DNA of 17,940 nucleotides from CAYZXT01 sp964482515 (lineage in GTDB: Bacteria; Elusimicrobiota; Elusimicrobia; FEN-1173): contig CAYZXT010000046.1 in NCBI GenBank assembly GCA_964482515.1, forward strand, positions 1-17,940, in the 5' to 3' direction. This document shows positions 7,700 to 15,308 of the stretch, one piece after another. Position 1 is the stretch's first letter. Each line of letters starts with the position of its first letter. Position numbers and translations under genes: made by a program. The notes below the pieces were generated by a model. That model was not told the origin of the DNA. It searched no databases and saw nothing but the letters and a program-made list of their open reading frames with translations.

Positions 7700-7734
7700 C
7701 TTGCCTGTCCTCTTTGCTCTGCAAAGAGGGCGGC
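7694..7734. repeat. Palindromic intergenic repeat, unit 1
   Basis: 41-bp unit starting GGCGCGCTTGCCTGT, with a hairpin at 7709-7729: CCTCTTTGC, TCT loop, GCAAAGAGG. Unit 2 has the same length, 61 bp on. Stem differences between the two units are compensated on the opposite arm. Confidence 0.75.
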
Positions 7735-7754
7735 ATCGTAATTCAAAATCCTAC

Positions 7755-7795
7755 GGCGCGCTTGCCTGTCCTTTTCGCGCTGCGAAAAGGGCGGC
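7755..7795. repeat. Palindromic intergenic repeat, unit 2
   Basis: 41-bp unit, same GGCGCGCTTGCCTGT start, hairpin at 7770-7790: CCTTTTCGC, GCT loop, GCGAAAAGG. Against unit 1, two stem positions change (C to T and T to C) and both partners change to keep pairing. Confidence 0.75.
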
Positions 7796-7814
7796 GTGAT
7801 AAATTTTACCACCT

Positions 7815-7840
7815 GGCCCGCGCGCCTGTTCTTTTTGCTT
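7815..7840. repeat. Degenerate third unit of the palindromic repeat
   Basis: GCGCGCCTGTTCTTTTTGC at 7820-7838 resembles the first half of units 1 and 2, but the second stem arm is lost. It starts about 60 bp after unit 2, so the block looks like a decaying tandem array. Confidence 0.45.
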
Positions 7841-7900
7841 TTCCGTCCCAACCTACAAACAGGGACCGTAACCAGCGTCACGGCAATATACTAATAAATT

Positions 7901-7917
7901 ATGTCACCCCATGACAT
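7901..7917 (-). terminator. Weak hairpin after the receptor gene
   Basis: ATGTCA/TGACAT stem with a five-base loop, followed on the minus strand by AATTTATTAG. The tail is AT-rich rather than a T-run, so termination is uncertain. Confidence 0.25.
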
Positions 7918-7941
7918 GGCTGAAGGTCCGGCAGGCGGGCT

Positions 7942-9945
7942 TTAAAACTCGACCGAGACGCCGACGAGAACGCGACGTTCGATATAATCCGTATCGACGT
8001 ACTCCCGGTGCACGTGGTTGAAGATATTGCTCCCGGCGATGGAAAGCTCGATCCGCGGAGTGAGTTCGAATCCCAACCGCGCGTCCACGGTGTGGTAAGC
8101 AGGCACTGTGAGCGGACCCTTCGGAAAGCTCGGCTTTGTGGCCAGTTGAAAGCGCCGAATGTCCACGTAGTGCGCCACGCCGTAAAGAGAAAGCCGCTTG
8201 TGACGATAGCGCACACCGAAATTGGCCCTGTTCTCGGGGCCCAGTTGCCCGAGGGAAGAACCGCTTTCGCGCTGGAGTGAATAGTTCGTGAAAACCGTGG
8301 CGCCGCGCGCCATGAACCAGTCCATTCCCACTTCGCCTCCCCATGTGTGATTGTATCCATAATTGCTTTCAACGATGCTCAGCGGGATGGTGTTGGGCGG
8401 GGAGCCGGGAAAAAGGGCATTGGCGGGATAATAGGCGATGATTACGGGGGCAACGTCGTCCCGCTGCCGTTTCAAATAGGCGTTTAGCTGCAGGGAGAAC
8501 CGGTCCCACAGCGTGTTCAAATATCCCACCTCCACGGCGTCCACGCGCTCAGGCGCCAAATCCCGGTTCCCATTCAAATTGAAACTGAACGGGACGGAGG
8601 GCAGGGCCGGATTCAAATCGCGCAGGTTCGCCGGGATCGTCAAATCGGCAAACAGCCCTATGGTATCGGGCTTATTGAAGGAACGGCCCGCCGACGCCCG
8701 GAACGTATGCCCTTCCGACGGCGCCAGAACCGCGCCGAAATTTCCGCTCCAAAGGTCACGTATTTCCGAGAAGTAGTCGTACCGGCCGCCGACTGAAAAC
8801 CTGAGAAAGTTCCAGGGCTGATATTCTTCCTGGAGGAAGAGGGCCCACCGCCGCTCGGCTTTATCGTTGCCGACGAACCGCGGAGCGTGAGAAATGTTGT
8901 AGCGCCCGTCCATTCCCCAGGTCACAAGATGTTTCTCCCATAATGGCACGGAATCCTGAACCTCGCCCACGAGGGTCCGCATGTCCGTGACGGCGGGAGC
9001 GGCTCCCGGAAATGAGACGTCCGCCGCGGTTTCGTTGAAATACAAGTTCCAACGCCAACCGCCCCATTGCTGGGTGGCCTGCAAATAAGCGATGACGCCT
9101 TCTCGGTTGTATTGCCCCAGCGCCGTCAATATTTCCCCGTCGCTGCGAGAGCCGCCCGTCCGGATTTCCAGCCGATTGTCATCGGAGAAATTCCGTTCCA
9201 GCAAAACCGCCCCGTTCTCCCGCCTTGCCGTCGGCGCAGCGCCCGACCTTGCAATGAGCGGATTGAAGAATTGGTTGTGCGTCGCGTAGCCCGCGCTCAG
9301 CCGATATCCCCATACGCCGGCAAAGCCGGCCCGGGAGAAGGCGTGGATTTGGTCTCCCATCCCCCCCAGCCGGGCGCTCGCGCGGGTGCCGGCCGCCTCG
9401 TCCGGCGATTTCGTGACAATATTAATGATGCCGTTCATGGCGTTGGCCCCCCAGAGCGCAGAGCTGGGGCTCTTCACCACTTCGATCCGGGAGATATCAT
9501 CGAGGTTTATCGGCAGCGCCTGCCAGGGAACGATGGAAAAAATGTCCAGAGAAGCGACTCGCCCGTCGATGAGCGTGAGGACTCCGCTCCCCGGGAACTC
9601 GGCGTTTTCATGCGCAGTTACCGCCCACTCCGAAGCGGAAGCCTGCACCACGTTCAAACCCGCAACGCTGCGGAGCAATTGCGGAACGCTCGTCGCGCCG
9701 GACTCGCGGATTTCGTCCCCGGTGATGACGGTGATGGAAGCGGGGGAGTCCTTCACCGGTTGCGGATGCCGCGCCGCTGTCATGACAACGTGCTTGGGCA
9801 TTAACCCAAATATATCCTCCAACGTCACTTCTTGCTCCTGGGCGGAAAAAAGCATCCCGCCGCTGCTCAGGAACAACAATCCCGCGAACAGGAGGCCGGC
9901 GAACTTGGCCCCGGAATTCATCGATAAGCGGTCATGAATTATCAC
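7942..9945 (-). CDS. TonB-dependent outer-membrane receptor
   Basis: Gated outer-membrane barrel that imports a scarce ligand using TonB. 667 residues, the size of BtuB/Cir-type receptors. Order: signal peptide (about 1-35), a short segment VTLEDIFGLMPKHVVMTAAR whose HVVMTAAR could be the TonB box, a plug domain (about 64-180) with SPASITVITGDEIRESGATS, LLRSVAGLNVV, IEVVKSPSSALWGANAMNGI and INIVTKSP, then a barrel with alternating aromatic strands (GLFADLTIPANLRDLNPALP, VEVGYLNTLWDRFSLQLNAY, PAYHTVDARLGFELTPRIEL) ending VLVGVSVEF with a terminal Phe. The start is GTG 9945, with AAGGGGG at five bases, overlapping the receiver stop by GTGA; ATG 9921 has no ribosome site. The ligand is not predictable: no siderophore, cobalamin or nickel genes are adjacent. 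Cotranscription with a kinase and a binding protein suggests its ligand is sensed. Confidence 0.95.
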   Translation of the reverse strand: MIIHDRLSMNSGAKFAGLLFAGLLFLSSGGMLFSAQEQEVTLEDIFGLMPKHVVMTAARHPQPVKDSPASITVITGDEIRESGATSVPQLLRSVAGLNVVQASASEWAVTAHENAEFPGSGVLTLIDGRVASLDIFSIVPWQALPINLDDISRIEVVKSPSSALWGANAMNGIINIVTKSPDEAAGTRASARLGGMGDQIHAFSRAGFAGVWGYRLSAGYATHNQFFNPLIARSGAAPTARRENGAVLLERNFSDDNRLEIRTGGSRSDGEILTALGQYNREGVIAYLQATQQWGGWRWNLYFNETAADVSFPGAAPAVTDMRTLVGEVQDSVPLWEKHLVTWGMDGRYNISHAPRFVGNDKAERRWALFLQEEYQPWNFLRFSVGGRYDYFSEIRDLWSGNFGAVLAPSEGHTFRASAGRSFNKPDTIGLFADLTIPANLRDLNPALPSVPFSFNLNGNRDLAPERVDAVEVGYLNTLWDRFSLQLNAYLKRQRDDVAPVIIAYYPANALFPGSPPNTIPLSIVESNYGYNHTWGGEVGMDWFMARGATVFTNYSLQRESGSSLGQLGPENRANFGVRYRHKRLSLYGVAHYVDIRRFQLATKPSFPKGPLTVPAYHTVDARLGFELTPRIELSIAGSNIFNHVHREYVDTDYIERRVLVGVSVEF

Positions 9946-10349
9946 AAAGCCCCCTTTGTATTATCCGGCGAACCGCCGGATCGGCGCGCCAATATGGCCG
10001 CCACGGTATTGGCGACTTCCCTGGGATCGGCGGGTTTCGTCATGTATTTCTCCGCCCCCAGGGCCAGCCCCTTGGCCACGTCTTCCCTCTGTGCGTAGGC
10101 CGAAAGAAAAATAATGGGAATGTGCCGAGTGGACGGATCGCCCTTCAGCTCTTTGCACACATCCCAGCCGTTTTTCCTGGGCATGCGGATGTCCAGCAGG
10201 ATCAGATCGGGATTTTCCGCCTTGACCTGGCTGATGGCCTCTTCACCGTCGAAAGCCGTCACGACGTTGTAGCCTTCGAACTCCAGGTTGGTCTGCATGA
10301 GCAGGACCAGCCCCTCCTCGTCGTCCACGACCAGAATCTTAAATGCCAT
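9942..10349 (-). CDS. Stand-alone response-regulator receiver
   Basis: Single CheY-like phospho-receiver, 135 residues, no output domain. Acid pocket D9-D10, phospho-acceptor D53 (LILLDIRMPRKNGWD), conserved hydroxyl S83 (IIFLSAY), K105 (YMTKPAD). A short Gly/Ser-rich C-terminal tail follows the fold. The ATG at 10349 follows GGAGG. It lies 29 bp after the histidine kinase stop and overlaps the receptor by GTGA, so the kinase is its likely phosphodonor. With no DNA-binding domain it must act by protein contact or as a phosphate relay. Confidence 0.95.
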   Translation of the reverse strand: MAFKILVVDDEEGLVLLMQTNLEFEGYNVVTAFDGEEAISQVKAENPDLILLDIRMPRKNGWDVCKELKGDPSTRHIPIIFLSAYAQREDVAKGLALGAEKYMTKPADPREVANTVAAILARRSGGSPDNTKGAL

Positions 10350-10379
10350 GGGATCCTCCGAAGAGCGCGGCGCGGGGCG

Positions 10380-11999
10380 TCATGCGGCCTCCGTCGGCGC
10401 CGAACGCGGCAAAATGAAGGCGAAGCAGGCGCCGCGCGGCTCGCGGTTGCCCGCCCAAAGGTGCCCGCCCATGGCCTCGCTGAGTGAACGGCTGATGGGG
10501 AGGCCCAATCCCGTCCCGGGATTCCGCGTGTTGATCTCGTTGTCCACCCTGTAAAACGGTTCAAAAACCTTCTCGACGTATTCATCCGGAAGACCCGGAC
10601 CCTCGTCCAAAATCTCCAGCACGACCGAGTTGCTCTGGTTGAACATGTGGATGGTGACGTTCCCGCCGTCGGGCGAATAACGCAGGGCATTGTCCAAAAG
10701 GTTGATGAGGACTTGTTCCACCTTGTCGGGATCCGCATAGGCTTCGCAGCGTTCGCCTTCGGCTTTCAACACGAAATTCACGCGGTTCGTTTTCAAATGG
10801 TAGCGGTCGAAGATACGGTGTATCATCTCGGCCAAATCGATGGTCTGCGGATGAATTTCGATCTTACCTTCCTGGATCCGGGAAATGTCCAGGAGCTCCT
10901 CGATCAAACGGGCCAGGCGCTCAGACTCCTGGTGTATGATCTTGAGATATTTGTCTATCTGTTCGCTGGTGAGCCGATCCTTGTACCGCTGGATCGTGAG
11001 CACGAACCCTTTGATCGACGTAATGGGAGTCCGCAGCTCGTGTGAAACCATGGAGACGAAACGGGATTTCATCTCAATGAGTTCCTTCAAATGGACGTTG
11101 GCTTTGAGTAAGTCGTTGTTGGCCATCTCCATGGCGTGGGTCCTATCGCGCACACGCTCTTCCAGGTCCTGGTTCACGCTCACGAGCTCGTCCTTCACGC
11201 GCTTCAAATCTATCACCATCTTGTTGAACGAGGACGCCAACAGGGTGAACTCCATCCCGTTACCGAGCTTCTCGATTTGCTGGTTCAAATTTCCGCGGCT
11301 CACCTCGCGCGTCACTTCCACGAGAGTGTACAACGGTCGGATGATCGTCCTGTTGAAAAGGATAAACATCAGTAAGCCGCCCAAAGCCAGGATGCCGGTC
11401 GTCCCGGCGGCGCTCTGCCACACGAACCGGCGGATGGACTCCGACGCGCGACGCGTGGACAACCCGATGTGCACCATCCCCAAGACCTCTCGCTCCCTGA
11501 CGGCCTTCTCCGAACGAGCTTCAATATGTCCCGACAGCAGTTCCGCCGCGTCCGCACGGCGGCGGTGCTCCCTCACCACCGGTCCCACCACGTGAAGTGA
11601 GCCGGATATCCACTTGACGACCGGCTCAGCGACCGCCTCCATGTCCGCGTCCAGATGGATCGGCCCCATGTCCGACATTTCCACCAGGACGCTGCCGTTC
11701 TTATCCATGAGAGAGATATACATTACGTCTTCTTGCTTCCTGTACTTTTCAAGCAGCCCGTTGATTTCGTCGTTATCCTCGAGGATGAGCGGGCGGACGC
11801 ACGCCTCCGCTAAATTGTTGGTCATGAGCACCGCGCGCTTTTGCAGTTCGTCATAGACCATCGATTTTTGCTGCAGCGTCCCGCGCCACGTCAGCAGCAC
11901 GCTCAGCATGATGCCCAAAGAGAGAAGGTAAAATAGAGACCTGGTTTGTATGCTGAACGAGCGGGTGCGCGCCAAGGCGAAAAGGCTCTTCTTACTCAT
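10380..11999 (-). CDS. Membrane sensor histidine kinase with HAMP domain
   Basis: 539 residues. Order: short cytoplasmic start, TM1 (about 21-38), periplasmic sensor of about 155 residues (39-197; Cache-like two-segment layout is possible but not certain), TM2 (about 198-216), HAMP (217-270), coiled coil (265-305), dimerisation and phosphotransfer domain with FVSMVSHELRTPITSIKGF (phospho-His H320), and HATPase domain with N-box LINLLDNALRYS (N433, N437), G1 DEGPG (465-469), F-box VFEPFYRVD and G2 GTGLGL (495-500). All key residues are present, so an active kinase is expected. It starts inside the end of the binding-protein gene (8-base overlap, ATGAGTAA), implying coupled translation. The partner receiver follows. 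The periplasmic sensor probably reads the state of the neighbouring binding protein, by inference from gene order. Confidence 0.95.
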   Translation of the reverse strand: MSKKSLFALARTRSFSIQTRSLFYLLSLGIMLSVLLTWRGTLQQKSMVYDELQKRAVLMTNNLAEACVRPLILEDNDEINGLLEKYRKQEDVMYISLMDKNGSVLVEMSDMGPIHLDADMEAVAEPVVKWISGSLHVVGPVVREHRRRADAAELLSGHIEARSEKAVREREVLGMVHIGLSTRRASESIRRFVWQSAAGTTGILALGGLLMFILFNRTIIRPLYTLVEVTREVSRGNLNQQIEKLGNGMEFTLLASSFNKMVIDLKRVKDELVSVNQDLEERVRDRTHAMEMANNDLLKANVHLKELIEMKSRFVSMVSHELRTPITSIKGFVLTIQRYKDRLTSEQIDKYLKIIHQESERLARLIEELLDISRIQEGKIEIHPQTIDLAEMIHRIFDRYHLKTNRVNFVLKAEGERCEAYADPDKVEQVLINLLDNALRYSPDGGNVTIHMFNQSNSVVLEILDEGPGLPDEYVEKVFEPFYRVDNEINTRNPGTGLGLPISRSLSEAMGGHLWAGNREPRGACFAFILPRSAPTEAA

Positions 12000-12903
12000 A
12001 GACGCGATCCGCCTTTCTCACCGCGCCCGGCGGGATGGAGACGTTCAACGCGCGGCCGACCTTCATGTTCACGCCCACCTGCCAACGTTCCGGCGGAGAG
12101 ATCGTTCGCTCCGCGCCCGGCGCGGCTCCGGATAAAATTTCCCCGGCCAAACCGGCGGCCTGCCGGCCCAACGCCTCGTAATCGACCTCCAACGAAAGAA
12201 CTCCTCCGGACTTCAACAAAACGAACGCCGGAACGACCAACGGGACATCCTGCGAGAGGGAAAATTGAGCGAGGTGTTGAAAAGCCTCCGGCGTGAGGAC
12301 CAACGGATCGAACATGACGAGAAACGCATCGATCTGATGTTCCATCTTTTGGAGGGAAACGACGAACTCGCGGTTGGTGCCGGCGGGTGCGGCGTCGACC
12401 TGAAGCCCGTGTCGCGCGGCGGAGGCCTGCAGGGATTTCGCCAGCCCATGCTGGATCAACGGGCTATAGATTGTCCCCACGCGGCGGACAGACGGGAGAT
12501 AATCGCGGATCGCCTTGAAATAGATATCGGGAGGAAGATTGAGCGCGACCCCCGCGGTTTTTTTGCTGTTGACCGGGAGCATCGTTTCAACGACACCCGC
12601 CAGAAGCAACGGCGAATCTTTCCATTCCGCCATGGCCCATCTTGCCGCCTCGTCTCCGACGGCCACCAAAACATCCGGCCCCTTTCCTTGGAGCGATTTT
12701 TTTAACACCGCGGATTGTTCGGCGACACTCATCTGAACGACTTCAGGCTCCGACGCCAACCTCCCGGCCATTCCTTTGAGAATTAACTGATATATCCGGT
12801 TCTCCTTGCTTAAAAGCACGACGACACCGGACGCCCAAGCGGGCGCGGCGCTCGTGATCGCGAGTACTATCGCAAGAATGGCGAGAATTCGAGGAGTTTT
12901 CAC
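11992..12903 (-). CDS. Periplasmic substrate-binding protein, ABC_sub_bind / COG2984 type
   Basis: 303 residues. Signal peptide MKTPRILAILAIVLAITSAA, cleavage after WASG or AWA. The mature protein resembles the ABC_sub_bind (COG2984) periplasmic binding fold: VVVLLSKENRIYQLILKGM, then PDVLVAVGDEAARWA, SVRRVGTIYSPLI, DAFLVMFDPLVLTPEAF, DVPLVVPAFVLLKSGGVLSL, VDYEALGRQAAGLAGEILSG and a C-terminal VGVNMKVGRALNVSIP. The start is GTG with GGGGAGGA at six bases. No permease or ATPase gene lies in the window on either side; instead it overlaps a sensor kinase by eight bases. COG2984 members are often annotated as uncharacterised or tryptophan-related binding proteins; here a sensing role is more likely than transport, but that is inference from context. 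Confidence 0.88.
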   Translation of the reverse strand: MKTPRILAILAIVLAITSAAPAWASGVVVLLSKENRIYQLILKGMAGRLASEPEVVQMSVAEQSAVLKKSLQGKGPDVLVAVGDEAARWAMAEWKDSPLLLAGVVETMLPVNSKKTAGVALNLPPDIYFKAIRDYLPSVRRVGTIYSPLIQHGLAKSLQASAARHGLQVDAAPAGTNREFVVSLQKMEHQIDAFLVMFDPLVLTPEAFQHLAQFSLSQDVPLVVPAFVLLKSGGVLSLEVDYEALGRQAAGLAGEILSGAAPGAERTISPPERWQVGVNMKVGRALNVSIPPGAVRKADRVYE

Positions 12904-12984
12904 ATTTTGTCCTCCCCAAAGCTATATCAACTTGCGGGTTTTTGCCATAACTTATTGATTTTTCAGCGGAAAAAGGCAGGAAGT

Positions 12985-13971
12985 TTAATCGAGGGCGTAA
13001 ACCTGGATGGGATCGGATTTTCCTTGAACGATAAGCAGGGGTAGCGTCGATGTGGCCGGATGCGAGTCTTGCACAACCCTATAGGCGTCGGCGCTCAGCA
13101 AAAGACTCTTTCCATATTTCCGGTGCAGCGCCTGAATCCGCGAAGCCATGTTCACCGCGTCGCCGATAACGGTGTACTCCATCCGCTTGGCACCGCCAAC
13201 GTGCCCGACCACGACTTCGCCGCAATGGATCCCCATGCCGACGCGAAGAACGGGCCCGCCGACTTGCCTCTGCCGTATATTGAAGTCCAGGATAGCGTCG
13301 CGCATCCGGGTTCCGGCGCGAACAGCACGTTCCACATGATCGGGGAAGACGACGGGCGCGCCGAAAATCGCCAGCAAGCTGTCTCCACCGAATTTATTCA
13401 CCCACCCGCCTTCATGGTGGATGATCGGTTCGACCAGGCTGAAATATTGATTGAGGAGCCCTACCATTTCCTGCGGCGTCATCAGCTCCGAAAGTTCCGT
13501 AAAATCCCGCATGTCCGCGAACAGGATCGTCGCTTGGAATGTTTCACCGCCGAGTTTCAGCCCCTGGCGAAGGATGTGGTCCGCCAAGGAGGGATCGACA
13601 TAGCGGCGGAAAGCCTCCGAGAGGACCTGCCTTTCCTTCCATTTCTTCGCCAGGCGGTTCATACCGTCGCAGAGGGAAGCCAGCTCATCGCCGGGCCGCA
13701 CCGGAATATTTTCATCCCATTGCCCCTCCCGCATCCGGGTCAGCGCCTCATCAATGAAGCGAAGCCACTGATTCAGCTTTTGAAAAACCACGAGCGACAT
13801 GACCATGGCCAAAACACTCGCCGAAACGGCGATCCACAGCAAAGTTCGCGCCACGGAAAACGATGAAAAAAGATTGAGGACCACCGCAAGAGTAGCCAGT
13901 CCGCAGGAAACGAACAGTGCGGCAAGAAGGGGGCGAAGTCGCGGTGGAGTCATGGGAGGAAATCCCGCCAA
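12985..13971 (-). CDS. Membrane class III adenylate cyclase with HAMP domain
   Basis: Makes cAMP from ATP at the inner membrane. 328 residues. Two helices near the N-terminus (about 13-35 and 42-63) with almost no periplasmic loop, a HAMP-like segment (about 64-115), then a cyclase catalytic domain (about 140-328). Catalytic residues seen: metal aspartates D153 (ILFADMRDFTELSE) and D197 (NKFGGDSLLAIFGAP), purine-specifying K193 and D271 (the Lys/Asp pair typical of adenylate rather than guanylate cyclases), and N274 and R278 (IGDAVNMASR) for the transition state. So it should be active as a homodimer. The start is uncertain: TTG 13971 has GAGG at five bases; ATG 13953 has no clear ribosome site. 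It follows a lone receiver by 137 bp and precedes the binding-protein gene by 81 bp. No cAMP receptor is visible here. Confidence 0.92.
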   Translation of the reverse strand: MAGFPPMTPPRLRPLLAALFVSCGLATLAVVLNLFSSFSVARTLLWIAVSASVLAMVMSLVVFQKLNQWLRFIDEALTRMREGQWDENIPVRPGDELASLCDGMNRLAKKWKERQVLSEAFRRYVDPSLADHILRQGLKLGGETFQATILFADMRDFTELSELMTPQEMVGLLNQYFSLVEPIIHHEGGWVNKFGGDSLLAIFGAPVVFPDHVERAVRAGTRMRDAILDFNIRQRQVGGPVLRVGMGIHCGEVVVGHVGGAKRMEYTVIGDAVNMASRIQALHRKYGKSLLLSADAYRVVQDSHPATSTLPLLIVQGKSDPIQVYALD

Positions 13972-14108
13972 GCCCGCCTCAAACCATGGGTAAGGGAGCG
14001 GACGGGCTTATGTACGAGAAATATGTGAAATATGGGTTGCGCGTCTTCCATGCGTAACACCCGCCTGAGCAGAGGGTAAGGAAGCTTCGATTGAAAAGAC
14101 GCGGCGGT

Positions 14109-14474
14109 TCAGGAGGCCAGCAGCGACTTGATCTTGTTCACCAGCTCCATGGGATTGACGGGTTTGCTTAAGAAGGCGTCCGCGCCGACCTCCTCGGCCT
14201 GGCGCTTATCGGCCGGAAAAGCTTTGGCGGACAACATGAGAACTTTGATGGTTTTCAGGACGTCGTTGCTTTTGATCTGATGGCAGATGGAAAACCCGTG
14301 GATTTCCGGGAGCATGATGTCCAGGACCACCAAGTCGGGCTGCTGGCCCAGGATGGCTTTCAGGGCCTCCTGGCCGTCCGAAGCAACGGTAACATCGAAC
14401 CCCTCGGATGAAATGATGTGCTTGAGGAGTTCCTGCGTGCTTGGATCGTCTTCTGCAATCAGAACTTTTGACAT
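14109..14474 (-). CDS. Stand-alone response-regulator receiver
   Basis: 121 residues, single receiver fold and nothing else. D9-D10 acid pocket, D52 phospho-acceptor (VVLDIMLPEIHGFS), S82 (LMLSAKAF), K104 (FLSKPVNP). The start MSKVLIAEDD is where receivers normally begin, so the ATG at 14474 is firm. There is no ribosome site before it; instead the promoter -10 box ends seven bases upstream, so the message is probably leaderless. It is the first gene of the minus-strand signalling block and divergent from queC. It could be a second target of the nearby kinase or may work with the cyclase. Confidence 0.95.
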   Translation of the reverse strand: MSKVLIAEDDPSTQELLKHIISSEGFDVTVASDGQEALKAILGQQPDLVVLDIMLPEIHGFSICHQIKSNDVLKTIKVLMLSAKAFPADKRQAEEVGADAFLSKPVNPMELVNKIKSLLAS

Positions 14475-14480
14475 CGTGAA

Positions 14481-14509
14481 AGTATAACGGTTTCCCTCGT
14501 TTGCGTCAA
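14481..14509 (-). promoter_or_regulatory. sigma70-type promoter for the receiver gene, leaderless arrangement
   Basis: Minus strand TTGACG, 17 bases, TATACT, then TTCACG and ATG. Both boxes match 5 of 6 and the spacing is ideal. The expected transcription start is the A of the ATG at 14474. Confidence 0.75.
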
Positions 14510-14518
14510 TCGATTGAC
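14505..14518. promoter_or_regulatory. 14-bp perfect palindrome over the -35 box, possible operator
   Basis: GTCAATCGATTGAC is a perfect inverted repeat overlapping the -35 of the receiver promoter, in the 171-bp divergent region before queC. A dimeric repressor site fits the position. The palindrome also places TTGAC on the plus strand, but no -10 follows it. Confidence 0.35.
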
Positions 14519-14645
14519 CAACGGCTGCGTCTTCAGAGCAAGCCTACCCCTGGCGGCGTGAAAATGCAAGTCCTCCATCAAACACGAGCCGAAACGGGTG
14601 GGGGCTCCGCCAAACGATCGAACGAATTTGCTAGAGTGAGACGCT

Positions 14646-15287
14646 ATGGTCCGATCCAAATCCGTTTGCGTCCTGGCGTCCGGGGGCACGGACAGTGCCG
14701 TCCTTCTCGGGGAAGCCATAAAAACCCGCCGGCGCGTCCATCCACTTTTCATTCGTTGCGGCCTCGCCTGGGAAAAGGCGGAAATACACTGGCTCAAAAA
14801 ATTCCTGATGACCGTCCGCCGGCCCGGACTGCAACCCCTGACCGTGGTTTCCCTTCCAACCGCGGACTTGTATGGCGGACACTGGAGCGTCAGCCGGCGA
14901 AAGGTCCCGGGACACCGATCAGCGGATGACGCTGTTTATCTGCCCGGACGAAACATATTCCTGCTTTCTAAAGCCGCCGTCTTCTGCGCCCTTCGAGGAA
15001 TCCCCGAAATCATGATCGGAACGCTGAAGGGGAATCCTTTCCCGGACGGCACGCCCGATTTCTTTCGCACCATGGAGGCAGCCCTGAACAAAGGCCTCCA
15101 GAGCAAGATATTGATCCACGCTCCTTTTCGCCGCCTTTCCAAATCACAGGTTGTGCGGCGCGGTCGCGGATTGCCGCTTCAACTCAGCTTCTCCTGTCTC
15201 AATCCCCGCGGCTTAAATCCCTGCAAGCGTTGCAATAAATGCGCCGAACGGGCGAAAATCCTCAAATTCATAAATTCCCCAAACTGA
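14646..15287 (+). CDS. queC: QueC-like 7-cyano-7-deazaguanine synthase
   Basis: ATP-dependent enzyme of the PP-loop superfamily that converts 7-carboxy-7-deazaguanine plus ammonia to preQ0 in the queuosine pathway. 213 residues, slightly short for QueC. Seen: PP-loop SGGTDS (12-17; most QueC have SGGLDS or SGGMDS), YLPGRNIFLLSKA (98-110), a PDGTPDFF segment (133-140) where QueC has PDCRPEF, and a zinc motif C184-x8-C193-x2-C196-x2-C199 near the C-terminus, which is characteristic of QueC. It is the only plus-strand protein gene in the window, with no queD, queE or queF beside it. A possible extended -10 (TGC-TAGAGT at 14629-14637) would start transcription about two bases before the ATG. Other PP-loop enzymes are less likely given the zinc motif. 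Confidence 0.85.
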   Translation: MVRSKSVCVLASGGTDSAVLLGEAIKTRRRVHPLFIRCGLAWEKAEIHWLKKFLMTVRRPGLQPLTVVSLPTADLYGGHWSVSRRKVPGHRSADDAVYLPGRNIFLLSKAAVFCALRGIPEIMIGTLKGNPFPDGTPDFFRTMEAALNKGLQSKILIHAPFRRLSKSQVVRRGRGLPLQLSFSCLNPRGLNPCKRCNKCAERAKILKFINSPN

Positions 15288-15308
15288 ATCCTTCCCCTTA
15301 AAAACAAA

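Noticed and set aside
7694..7840. CRISPR array
   Set aside because: Only two good units and one decayed unit, spacers short and the units strongly palindromic; no cas genes nearby.
7714..7914. 66-codon plus-strand frame in the repeat block
   Set aside because: Its repeated LPVLFALRKG-type peptides are just translations of the palindromic repeats; no ribosome site.
9067..9804. 245-codon plus-strand frame inside the receptor
   Set aside because: Antisense shadow of the plug and barrel, with no recognisable domain.
14020..14034. GAAATATG-T-GAAATATG tandem repeat before the cyclase
   Set aside because: Only two copies of eight bases with no clear promoter alignment; too short to interpret.
14040..14103. 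CGCGTCTT/AAGACGCG inverted repeat between receiver and cyclase
   Set aside because: Arms are 48 bases apart and lack a T-run or other structure; chance is plausible at this length.
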